This document shows, piece after piece, positions 1 to 7,214 of a stretch of 55,732 nucleotides of DNA. The position numbers and the translations under genes were made by a program. Under the pieces are notes generated by a model that was not told where the DNA came from, made no database searches, and was given only the letters and a program-made list of their open reading frames with translations. This DNA is from Candidatus Solibacter usitatus (GTDB lineage: Bacteria; Acidobacteriota; Terriglobia; Bryobacterales; Bryobacteraceae), in the NCBI GenBank assembly GCA_016213245.1, contig JACRBC010000146.1:1-55732 (forward strand). The letters are read 5' to 3'. Each line of letters starts with the position of its first letter. Positions within the stretch are counted from its first letter, which is position 1.

Positions 1-651
1 CTATTCCTGGGCGAATTCGAAGGGATTTTGCAGACCGACGGCTATGTCGCCTACGAGAGAGTGGGCGGGCCGAAGATGGTGCATGCCTGCTGTTGGGCGC
101 ATGCACGAAGAGGCTTCTACGAGGCGCACAAACTGAGCCCGGGCGAGACCGTGGCCAGAGGCATCGTACTGCTCATCGACGAACTGTTTGGGATCGACGC
201 CGAGGCGCGCCGGCTGGGGTTGGGTACAGCCGAGCGAGACGCGTTGCGCCAGGAACGTTCGCGGCCGCTGCTGAAGAAGATCCGGGCGGCCGTCGAGGCG
301 GCGCGCGATTCAGCCTTGCCGTCGAGCAAGCTGGGTAAGGCCATCCAGTACACGCTCGGGCTTTGGCCCAAGCTGGATCGGTTTCTGGATTATCCGGCGC
401 TGGAATTGAGTAACAATCTGGCGGAAAACTCGATGCGCCCCGTGGCATTGGGACGGAAGAACTGGATCCACGTAGGCAGTCCTCAGGCCGGGCCGAAGGT
501 GGCAGCAATTCTCTCCGTCGTGGAATCCTGCCGGCGGCTTGGCCTTCCCGTCCGGGACTACCTCGGGGATGTTCTGCCCGGCCTCGCTGACGTCAGCATT
601 CAAAGGCTACCCGAACTCACTCCGGCTGCCTGGGCTGCGCGCGGCCGATAA
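1..651 (+). CDS. tnpC: IS66 family transposase, C-terminal part (5' truncated by window edge)
   Basis: The frame is open from base 1 to the TAA at 651, giving 216 residues of the C-terminal catalytic half of an IS66 DDE transposase. Visible signatures are LQTDGYVAYE near residue 13 with the second catalytic Asp, then CWAHARRGFYEA, and finally NNLAENSMRPVALGRKNW with the catalytic Glu near residue 142. The short basic tail after the IS66 C-terminal segment is normal. The TTG at 28 is not a real start because the frame continues upstream to the edge. No frameshift is visible, so this part looks intact. Confidence 0.93.
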   Translation, partial: LFLGEFEGILQTDGYVAYERVGGPKMVHACCWAHARRGFYEAHKLSPGETVARGIVLLIDELFGIDAEARRLGLGTAERDALRQERSRPLLKKIRAAVEAARDSALPSSKLGKAIQYTLGLWPKLDRFLDYPALELSNNLAENSMRPVALGRKNWIHVGSPQAGPKVAAILSVVESCRRLGLPVRDYLGDVLPGLADVSIQRLPELTPAAWAARGR

Positions 652-697
652 CAGTTGCCATTTGCTCCCGTCAAGGTGGCGTTGGTCAGACGGTTAC
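1..697 (+). mobile_element. IS66-family insertion sequence, right part
   Basis: The element enters from the left window edge and contains the end of an IS66-type transposase. Read on the minus strand, position 697 begins with GTAACCGTCTGACC, which fits the GTAA terminus typical of IS66-family inverted repeats, so I place the right end at 697. The 8 bases beyond it (698-705, AGTTATTC) would be one copy of the usual 8-base target duplication. The partner copy and left end lie outside the window. The element interrupts a minus-strand gene starting at 859. The end position is inferred from the terminus and the broken gene, not from a two-ended comparison. Confidence 0.72.
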
Positions 698-859
698 AGT
701 TATTCTGCACTGGAACTCTTTGCTCTGAATTGCATCCAGTGGTTTGCTCAATGCTTCGCCATCCTTCAAGGTAATCATTTTCCTTGGCTCCCCCAAGAAC
801 ACGATGTCCTGTGCAGATACAAATAGCGCAGCCGAAAGGAGTACGAGGATCGCCTTCAT
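686..859 (-). pseudogene. 5' remnant of a secreted protein gene cut by the IS66 element
   Basis: Starting from ATG at 859 the minus strand encodes 57 residues, MKAILVLLSAALFVSAQ followed by DIVFLGEPRKMITLKDGEAL and a further stretch. The N-terminus is a clear Sec signal peptide with a probable cleavage after SAQ. Codons up to 698 are native. The last three residues and the TGA at 686-688 come from the IS66 end, so the original protein is truncated after about 54 residues. The product is not recognised. A genuine tiny secreted protein is possible, but the exact coincidence of its end with the IS terminus favours disruption. Confidence 0.6.
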
Positions 860-1460
860 GCCGATGATCGTATCATCCTCTGAGAAAGAGGAGATAGCGG
901 GTGTACTTGGCCCTCTCCGAGTAGTCTCGGTGGTGGTTGGCGGTGCCGGCGCTACCCGGCGCCCAGATCGTCACAGTGAAGCAGCTTGGTGATGCCGTGC
1001 GGCTGCTCCAGCAGAAGACCGGCGCCGACGCCCAAGACCTGGCCGAACTCAGACTGCTCGAAGCCGAAGTGAAGCGGCTCCTGGCGGCGAACCCGGCCCG
1101 GCAGAGGGACACGGTGCTCCTGGCCGAGCTCCGGCGGCTCGCCGCAGATCTCCGGCCCTCGTAACCATCTCGCACTGGACGCGCGATATTCGAGTTCCCG
1201 CGCGCCCGGGGCAACGGGGCGGCTCGCGTCCTTTCCGGGCTGCCCCGTCAGATCAACCCGGTGCTTCGGCAGCGACCGGCGAAATGGAACGAGGCACGAG
1301 ATGGACGGCTGCGGACTCCGTCGGGAAATGGCTTGCGGCGGACGGGCGTACTATGCAAGACGAGGCCGACAGGCGGTGAGACGCCCGCCGACCTCTGACC
1401 GAAACCGTGAGCGAACCCGATGACGGCTTCCCTCACTGAGGTGATAAGCTTTGGACGGCC
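860..1460. other. About 600 bases without a confident gene
   Basis: The only candidate is the short open frame at 937-1164 listed separately. The rest shows no recognisable protein, RNA or promoter. Other short frames here read as low-complexity arginine/serine/alanine-rich shadows. The region lies between the IS66 target gene and the HGG-motif membrane protein and is probably decayed accessory DNA. Confidence 0.5.
937..1164 (+). CDS. Possible small helical protein (weak)
   Basis: A 75-codon frame with GC-rich third positions encodes a leucine-rich, charged, amphipathic helical sequence, for example LAELRLLEAEVKRLLAANP. The composition resembles a real acidobacterial helix more than random sequence, but there is no clear Shine-Dalgarno site, no known domain and no operon partner. 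It may be a remnant of a larger gene. The first codon is a GTG-type start, and the true start could be a later in-frame GTG. Confidence 0.28.
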   Translation: MAVPALPGAQIVTVKQLGDAVRLLQQKTGADAQDLAELRLLEAEVKRLLAANPARQRDTVLLAELRRLAADLRPS

Positions 1461-1778
1461 ATGGGTTGCCTCGTTGCGCTGCTCCTAGTTCTTGTAGCGG
1501 TTCTGCTCCTCAAGCTTGCCTTTGTCTTCTTGGCGGTTGCGTTCAGCGTCCCCCTCTGGGCATGTCTAATCGGTGCTGCGGTTCTTGTCCTGCTGTTGTT
1601 GGGGTCGGTAGGAGCGAGTTCGGAGGGAGAGGCTGGTTCAAGCAATGCGCCGGAGGTGCGGAAACCGCTACGGTGCAAAGCAATCACAAAGGCGGGCAAG
1701 CATTGTGGAGCTCCAGTGATGGCGAATGGACTGTGCAGGGCGCATGGTGGACAGAAGACAAGGAGTGGCACCCCTTGA
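1461..1778 (+). CDS. Membrane protein with C-terminal Cys/His HGG motif
   Basis: The 105-residue product has one long or two closely packed hydrophobic helices (residues about 3-30 and 32-49), a short polar linker, and a cytosol-sized tail RCKAITKAGKHCGAPVMANG followed by LCRAHGG. The tail places Cys72, Cys82, Cys92 and His95 in a C-x9-C-x9-C-x2-H spacing. This layout is known from small phage and plasmid-borne 'HGG' proteins and suggests a metal or nucleic-acid binding knuckle. Here it is membrane anchored, which I do not recognise as a named family. No strong ribosome site precedes the ATG. Function unknown. Confidence 0.6.
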   Translation: MGCLVALLLVLVAVLLLKLAFVFLAVAFSVPLWACLIGAAVLVLLLLGSVGASSEGEAGSSNAPEVRKPLRCKAITKAGKHCGAPVMANGLCRAHGGQKTRSGTP

Positions 1779-2020
1779 CGCTCCTTGATTGCGTGATGCC
1801 GTCCGGCAGCCGTGGCTGATCTCATCAGAGGGGGGCTCCCGCGGCGGTTGAGGCGGATCCGGCTGCCCGTTTTGGGTCTCGTGCGGCGACTGGCAGGGCG
1901 ACGGGCTGAAGCTCAACGTTTGGCAGCAACCGCAACAACAACGCCGGTAGAAACATGGCAGGAACATGGAGACCATGGAAGGCTAAGTCATAGTAAACGC
2001 AATGGACTCAATGTGATAGG

Positions 2021-2070
2021 GGAGTCTTTTAATCTGCCGGTCGCGGGTTCGATCCCCGCCCGGCTCACCA
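2021..2070 (+). pseudogene. 3' fragment of tRNA-Lys(UUU), probable attachment-site scar
   Basis: Bases 2026-2032 (CTTTTAA) fit an anticodon loop with UUU. The T arm is perfect (GCGGG / TTCGATC / CCCGC, 2044-2060), followed by the acceptor strand CCGGCTC, discriminator A and an encoded CCA ending at 2070. The 5' half is missing: no D arm, and no GAGCCGG acceptor strand upstream. The 5' side of the anticodon stem pairs at only three of five positions. A tRNA truncated at the anticodon stem is the usual product of integrase recombination at the 3' end of a tRNA gene. The restriction endonuclease gene ends only 13 bases away. Confidence 0.78.
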
Positions 2071-2082
2071 GCAAGAGTGGGA

Positions 2083-3027
2083 TTACAGATAAGGCCCGAG
2101 AAACCGAGCCCCGTTGAAGTGGATGAGGTGCGACGGCGCGTCGGCAACCCAGACCTCAGTCTCCCAGGCGATCTCACCCAGATAGCGGGTCATGACCGCG
2201 CGCGATGGGAACGCCGTCACGTAGACAAGGCCGGCCTTTGACCCCGCAAACAGCCGCGCCAACTCATCATGCCGCTTGCCGTCCACCGGGCCGTGACTCG
2301 TCACGCATTCCACGAGCAGCAACCATTCCCGTTGCGGATAGTACAGCACCACGTCCGGCATCTTGCCGTGGCCATCGACCTCCACACCCAGTTTCGCCAG
2401 CAGTCGCTTGTCGAAGTACCCCCACTTCTCACCCGTGTCTCCGGCATAGATGAGAGCGCCGCCTGGCGCGAAGCGCGGTGCGAATTCCTGGATGATCGCC
2501 TTGATGAGCCGGCTGTGATCTCCAGGGCTGAGACGCATCGTCTGGCCGGCCGCCAGCTTGACCGGCAGTTTCCGCATCTCCCGCGCCTTCGCGTAGCGCG
2601 CTGTCAGGGTCTTCCAGTTTTTCAAGTAGGCCGCGAGGCTCTTGTCCCAGGTGGCCGCGCCGAGCGCGCGGAGCAGTTTCAGAGCATGCGGCTCGATCTG
2701 GTACACGGCCTTTGGGCTGTTGACTGGGCGCGTGGGGTTGTCCGGATTGTAGAGCGCGATCCCGGCAGCCACCAGTTGATGGATGGTCTGACGGCGAAAC
2801 GTCTCACGTGTATTGGGCGCGTACTTCCTGCCGTAGTGCTTCCGCGCGAACTCGATCATCGGCGTGATCCCCACGAGCGGATTGCTGGCGTCAGCCCAGG
2901 ACTTCTCAGGGGTGAGATTCAGCAGCGCCAGCAAGCACAACGCCGAACGGTCGTTCTGCTGGGCGCGCGGCATTCCCAGCGCACCGAGCGCCTGGAGGGC
3001 TTCAGCGATTCTACTTCCCTCTGTCAT
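2083..3027 (-). CDS. BsuBI/PstI-family type II restriction endonuclease
   Basis: This 314-residue protein matches the BsuBI/PstI endonuclease family, whose characterised members cut CTGCAG. Residues 1-150 form the N-terminal helical domain (KYAPNTRETFRRQTIHQLVAAG). The C-terminal catalytic domain shows GDTGEKWGYF near 196-205, PDVVLYY near 224, and LLLVECVTSHGPVDGKR with Glu240, the expected metal-binding core. Its start overlaps the end of the methyltransferase by 17 bases, so the two are co-transcribed with the methyltransferase first. Length is normal and no disruption is visible. The exact recognition sequence is inferred from family membership. Confidence 0.9.
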   Translation of the reverse strand: MTEGSRIAEALQALGALGMPRAQQNDRSALCLLALLNLTPEKSWADASNPLVGITPMIEFARKHYGRKYAPNTRETFRRQTIHQLVAAGIALYNPDNPTRPVNSPKAVYQIEPHALKLLRALGAATWDKSLAAYLKNWKTLTARYAKAREMRKLPVKLAAGQTMRLSPGDHSRLIKAIIQEFAPRFAPGGALIYAGDTGEKWGYFDKRLLAKLGVEVDGHGKMPDVVLYYPQREWLLLVECVTSHGPVDGKRHDELARLFAGSKAGLVYVTAFPSRAVMTRYLGEIAWETEVWVADAPSHLIHFNGARFLGPYL

Positions 3028-4525
3028 TGAGCTTCGCCACCTGTTGATCGACCTGCTCTTGCGCAGGGCGCCGCTGCCCTTGCGCCCAACGGCCGAGTTC
3101 TTCGAGATCCCGGCGGCCAGGGTACCGGAGGAGCCGGAGGTCGGTCGCGTTTACCTGAGTGTGCCCACTAAACCGGCGAAAGTAGTTGTCCACAGCGGTT
3201 GAGTTCAGGAACACGGCCAAGCCGTGGGCGACATCACGGTCCATGCCTTGCTTGCCCGAGTGAAAGACGTTCAGGTGGTTCTCGAACCCGATCGCGTCGC
3301 CGTTGAAAGCAGCAGGGTCCACGACATGCGCCACGATCCGACGCCGTTCCTCTTTCGACGAGAACCGGCGCACGATGGTGTAGAACCCCATCGGGTAGAG
3401 CCATTTCCGGGTCTCCGGGTGATCCGTTAAGGCATTCGGTTTCTTGGACCGCCGCGGCCACTCCAACCGGCCATTGACAAAGTGCGACGGATAGAGAAGC
3501 GGGATGGCGCCCTCCTCCGGATTCTCGCGCAGATATTCTTTCAGCCGGAAATCAACCACCGGTCCTGTTGAAACCTCAAGACCGATCTCCGCAAGCGACC
3601 GCTGGGCCAGAGGCACACCATCCGGGCCACTATGAGATGGCGCTAGAGGCACATGGATAAACCGTTGTTCGTCCCGGTCGTAGACAATCTCCTCGAACGG
3701 GTAATCATATGCTTGCAGGTCTGAGAAGCTGGTATCGCTGGCCGTTGTGATGGTGACCTGAGCCTGCTGCGGGCCGCGCACGAGCTTGATGATGACGTTT
3801 TCCTGCAGCACCTCATCATCGTTGAACGCACTCGTGCGGCTGTGAAACAGGTGGAGGTGTTCGATCGAAGTCCTGGCGAGCATCCACTCCCGAAAGGGCT
3901 TGTAGTAAGGCCCGTTGCAGAAACTCCTGGGAATGATGGCGACGATCTGGCCGCCTGGCGCCATCAGCTCAATCGCCAAACCGACGAACGCGGTATAGAG
4001 ATTGACGGTCTCCAGTCCGACCACCCGGAGCAGGGCCCGATGGACGGAATCGCTGTTGATCTTCTTGTAGGGTGGATTCAGGATTGCGTGTGTGAAACCC
4101 GGTCCCTTCCCGCCCATGGTGATCTTGTAGACCGCATCTTGAATGAAATCGCGGTCCACGATAGTAGCTTCGAACCCCGGGCCACCATAGGCGAGCAGGG
4201 TCTCGCGCAGGTAGGACGCCAGCGCCCCATCAATCTCGTAGACCGTGGCGCAGACATCATCACAGCCCCAGCGGTGGAGAAACGCCGCCGTCAGCGAGCC
4301 GATGCCGGCCCCGGCATCCAAGAGGCGGATAGCGCCCGTTCGCTGGGAGAACAGTCCGGCCATGAACTTGGCCACGCTGTCCGGCGTCATGAACTGGCCA
4401 AGCGCTACCTTACGTTGCGGATTCGATCGCCGGCCTGCTTCCTGACGTACCTGATCGAGTGCGCCCGGCTCCGCTACTGCGGTGACAGCCTGTCTCATGA
4501 CCTTGTCTTTCTGAAGCGCGGCCAC
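3011..4525 (-). CDS. DNA adenine-N6 methyltransferase of the BsuBI/PstI-type system
   Basis: A 504-residue methyltransferase that should protect the restriction enzyme's site by adenine methylation. Motif X is LGQFMTP near residues 42-48, the SAM-binding motif I is LLDAGAGIGSLT near 68-79, an acidic motif II is YEID near 96, and the catalytic motif IV is NPPYKK near 150-155. The remainder is the target-recognition region. The listed start is a GTG. An in-frame ATG nine codons downstream (4498) is an alternative, and neither has a strong ribosome site. It leads a two-gene operon with the endonuclease. Confidence 0.92.
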   Translation of the reverse strand: MAALQKDKVMRQAVTAVAEPGALDQVRQEAGRRSNPQRKVALGQFMTPDSVAKFMAGLFSQRTGAIRLLDAGAGIGSLTAAFLHRWGCDDVCATVYEIDGALASYLRETLLAYGGPGFEATIVDRDFIQDAVYKITMGGKGPGFTHAILNPPYKKINSDSVHRALLRVVGLETVNLYTAFVGLAIELMAPGGQIVAIIPRSFCNGPYYKPFREWMLARTSIEHLHLFHSRTSAFNDDEVLQENVIIKLVRGPQQAQVTITTASDTSFSDLQAYDYPFEEIVYDRDEQRFIHVPLAPSHSGPDGVPLAQRSLAEIGLEVSTGPVVDFRLKEYLRENPEEGAIPLLYPSHFVNGRLEWPRRSKKPNALTDHPETRKWLYPMGFYTIVRRFSSKEERRRIVAHVVDPAAFNGDAIGFENHLNVFHSGKQGMDRDVAHGLAVFLNSTAVDNYFRRFSGHTQVNATDLRLLRYPGRRDLEELGRWAQGQRRPAQEQVDQQVAKLNDRGK

Positions 4526-4783
4526 TTGCTTGTCAAATGCTGCGCTGCCGCATCATGAACGACTAACGGCCGCGAGCCACTCTTCTGGGTGGCGGTTTCT
4601 TCGAGCGTTACGAGACCTCTCGCCGGAAAGCCGGCCGCGGCGCATAACAGCGAAGCGCCGGGCTCCGCCGCACGCCCTGCTGTCGCCTGGACTGCCGTCG
4701 TCCTGGGGATCCCTTCGTAGGACTTCACCTCCCAACATCATATCGGTTCACGACGAGGCCCATTGTCCGAATGCGCGGGTTGA

Positions 4784-5425
4784 TCACCACTTGCTTCCAC
4801 AGGCTGCCAGGGCTTGCTTGAATAGACCCCAGGAGTAATTGAGTGCGCCGGGAAGGAAGGCTGCGCCGAAAGCGCAAACGCAAAGTAACAGGGGCAGTCC
4901 GACTTCAACTAGCAGTCTCCCCCAGATCACTGGAGCAACGACGGACACGAAGCGGAAGAGCCCAACGTGTCCCGCCCTAAATTTGGAACCTGACACGATG
5001 AAGGTCGCTCTCGGGGCTTTCAACCTCAGTCGTGGCAACCATCTTGACCCTGAAATCTCGTCGACTGCTGCATCTACAGCGACATCCGGTGTCATGGGGT
5101 TGCTTGTGAGTAGTTCAGCGACCTTCGATCTCATTGAGCGCTCCCACAGCCACAGGTCAAAGCACACGTACATCAAGAATGTGAGAAGGAAATATAAAAT
5201 GGACAACCACAACCACACGTCGACAAAGGCGAGAACCGGGCCTCCAAGGGTCACACCCAGCGCGGTGAACTGGGTCGGTTTCACTCCACGCACGTAGGCA
5301 ATTGCGATCAGGCTCAGGACCGTAAGCGCCTTGCGATGCTGCCTTGTGACATGCTGGAGCGGATCTAGCGGAAGATCTGTCACTGGATCGTGGTCATACC
5401 CCGGCCTGAATTCTGCGAGGTCCAT
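4784..5425 (-). CDS. Unrecognised membrane protein beside the R-M genes
   Basis: A 213-residue protein with a short polar N-terminus, two transmembrane segments (about residues 33-48 and 71-93) separated by VKPTQFTALGVTLGGP, a soluble middle (about 95-170), and a third hydrophobic region (about 172-200). The pattern hydrophobic helix, PT-x-F-TALG, then a helix ending in Y/F-rich residues recalls an uncharacterised bacterial membrane family, but this is from memory and not verified. It lies on the same strand as and upstream of the methyltransferase, 258 bases away, with no gene between. It could belong to the same island or be independent. Confidence 0.7.
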   Translation of the reverse strand: MDLAEFRPGYDHDPVTDLPLDPLQHVTRQHRKALTVLSLIAIAYVRGVKPTQFTALGVTLGGPVLAFVDVWLWLSILYFLLTFLMYVCFDLWLWERSMRSKVAELLTSNPMTPDVAVDAAVDEISGSRWLPRLRLKAPRATFIVSGSKFRAGHVGLFRFVSVVAPVIWGRLLVEVGLPLLLCVCAFGAAFLPGALNYSWGLFKQALAACGSKW

Positions 5426-5585
5426 GGACCTATCGTTCTCAGTTTGTCAATTGAAATGCAAGGAGGAGGCCGGGTCGAGAGCGCCTGCCCAAGAGCGACC
5501 AGGAATGAGCGCTGGGGTTCCCGCCAGAAGAGTCTACGGCTGCCACGCGGTGGTCGACGAGTGTTCCGGCCCCGCGCAAGCGCGC

Positions 5586-6563
5586 CTACCTGTAGGATGC
5601 GATGGCCTCCTCAAGCGCCACGCGGATGGGTGTATACTTGATCCCGAGCTCCCTTTCGGCTTTGCTGCCGTCCCCCTGGAAACCTCGCCGCATCACCCGC
5701 ACTTGGTCTGTAGCCAGCCCCCACAGCGGCGGCCGCTTGATGGTATTGGCCAGCCCGGTGAGAAGGACGGCGTTACACCGTGTGAGGAGATCGGGAAGCC
5801 GCAACAGCGGCAGCGGAACTCCAGAGATCTCGCTCACCATTGCGTTCAGCTCCCGGAACGAGAGCCGCTCGTGCGCCGCAAAGTACCTTTCCCCGGCATT
5901 GCCGCTTTTCTCGGCCGCCCGGGCGATGATCTCAGCGGCGTCGTTGACGTGCACGTAGGTGAGCACTCCGTCGTCGAAAACGGTGGCGGGCAGGCGCCTG
6001 CCGATCAGGTTCATGATGTACTGGCCGGAAGCCTTCTCGTCGCCGGGCCCCAGCACGGCTCCCGGATAGACGACAACGGCGGGCAGTCCCCTCCGCGCGC
6101 GGAGATCCCAGACGATTTCATCCCCTTCGTGCTTGGTTTCGAAGTACTCGCAGAACCGGACCGCGCCGGGCGCGCTTTCTTCTCGGAACGGGCAGTCCGC
6201 CGACTTCCCGTACACGCCCAGGGTGCTGACGTGCACCACTTTTGCGATGCCCGTCTCCAGCGCCGTCTCCATCACGTTGCGCGTTCCCAGGACGTTGACA
6301 CGCCGGAAGACGTCGCGCCTGGGCTCCCAGAAGGAGTAGAGGTCGGCCAGATGCAGCACCACATCGCAGCCCTGCATGCCGCGCAGGACGCTGGACCGGT
6401 CGGTGATATCTCCGGGGACCAGGGTTGCCCCGAGCCTTTCGAGCTGTTCGCCGGCCGGACCCGTCCTCCGCACCAGACATCGCAACTCGCACCCGCTTTG
6501 CGACAAGCGCTCGATCAGGCGCCTGCCGATGAAGCCCGTACCACCGGTGATGAAGGCCTTCAC
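5586..6563 (-). CDS. NAD(P)-dependent epimerase/dehydratase (extended SDR)
   Basis: The product has 325 residues if translation starts at the GTG at 6563, which follows GCGAGGAGG at good spacing. Upstream in-frame codons lack a ribosome site, so longer starts are rejected. The N-terminal Rossmann motif is TGGTGFIG near residues 6-13. The active-site tyrosine with lysine is not the classic YxxxK: the segment reads CEYFETKHEGDE, which still offers Y-x3-K. Such enzymes act on nucleotide sugars or dihydroflavonol-like substrates, and the substrate cannot be told here. It stands alone and is divergent from the small membrane protein at 6728. Confidence 0.88.
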   Translation of the reverse strand: MKAFITGGTGFIGRRLIERLSQSGCELRCLVRRTGPAGEQLERLGATLVPGDITDRSSVLRGMQGCDVVLHLADLYSFWEPRRDVFRRVNVLGTRNVMETALETGIAKVVHVSTLGVYGKSADCPFREESAPGAVRFCEYFETKHEGDEIVWDLRARRGLPAVVVYPGAVLGPGDEKASGQYIMNLIGRRLPATVFDDGVLTYVHVNDAAEIIARAAEKSGNAGERYFAAHERLSFRELNAMVSEISGVPLPLLRLPDLLTRCNAVLLTGLANTIKRPPLWGLATDQVRVMRRGFQGDGSKAERELGIKYTPIRVALEEAIASYR

Positions 6564-6641
6564 TGCTTGCCTCCTCGCTTTACGGTTGCAGCCAGCATAC
6601 GCCCGGAAAGGCGGAACGGCCGCAAATAGCCGCGATTTCCT

Positions 6642-6669
6642 TTGACACCTGGTGATTGCTTGGTACACT
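6642..6669 (+). promoter_or_regulatory. Sigma-70-like promoter for the 61-residue membrane protein
   Basis: TTGACA at 6642-6647, 16-base spacer, TACACT at 6664-6669. The predicted transcript starts near 6676, about 50 bases before the ATG at 6728. The region is less GC-rich than its surroundings. Confidence 0.55.
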
Positions 6670-6727
6670 GCACACCACTGGGAACCGGCCGACGACGGCC
6701 CCGGCAATTCAGAGTTTGGAGGATGCA

Positions 6728-6913
6728 ATGGACAAGACACTTCTGTCTGTGATGATTCCGATGTTTTTCCTTGGCGGCCTGTTTGGCTTCGCCGTGGCAA
6801 TGATGAAGTACTTCGGTGGAGGCTCACCGGCCGAGTACGGCGTGATGGGGATCGGAGGAGGCTTCTGGCTGCTCTGCTCGGCCGTCACCATCCTGATCCG
6901 CAAACAGGTTTAG
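6728..6913 (+). CDS. Small two-helix membrane protein
   Basis: A 61-residue protein beginning MDKTLLSVMIPMFFLGGLFG, preceded by GGAGGA at 6718-6723, which decides this start over the upstream in-frame codon at 6656. It has two hydrophobic helices (about residues 5-25 and 37-56) separated by a glycine-rich loop, and ends with a basic IRKQV tail that is likely cytoplasmic. No family is recognised. It is monocistronic, with a promoter at 6642-6669 and a short GC hairpin at 6935-6948 (CCGGC / GCCGG) about 20 bases after its stop that could terminate it. Confidence 0.68.
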   Translation: MDKTLLSVMIPMFFLGGLFGFAVAMMKYFGGGSPAEYGVMGIGGGFWLLCSAVTILIRKQV

Positions 6914-7214
6914 GCGGACCGGAACGCCACCTGTCCGGCTCCAGCCGGGGGTGACCGGTCACTGCGCGGGATCGTCGTGTCCAGTCCGGATCACCTTCGG
7001 CCCGGCGGGAGCAGGCAGGTGGAGAAGACGATTCGCGGCCGCGTGCCTGCCCGCCGGCGGCAACGGCGCCGACGATGGTCCAGGCCTTGCCGGGCGAGGA
7101 GGCAGCACCCGCCCCCGCGCCCTTTGGCTCACGCCTGCTGAGCCGCAAGGCGATCGCCCCCCTTCAGCGGCACCCCCCAAGGATGTGCGATACCATGTCT
7201 CACGGACTCCCCCC
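6914..7214. other. Intergenic, with a hairpin and a perfect palindrome
   Basis: Three hundred bases with no gene. It holds the short inverted repeat at 6935-6948, possibly a terminator without a T run, and the perfect 12-base palindrome GTGACCGGTCAC at 6951-6962, which could be a protein-binding site. The in-frame extension of the following hydrolase through this region lacks a signal and is rejected. Confidence 0.4.

Noticed and set aside
1248-1436. Minus-strand 62-residue frame
   Set aside because: Arginine/serine-rich with no ribosome site or recognisable motif. I could not separate it from chance.
1668-1976. Minus-strand 102-residue frame with many cysteines
   Set aside because: Low-complexity cysteine/proline/serine sequence without a start signal or domain. 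It is opposite the HGG protein gene and its downstream gap.
2021-2070. Complete tRNA-Lys gene
   Set aside because: There is no D arm, no 5' acceptor strand and a poorly paired anticodon stem. Only the 3' half is present.
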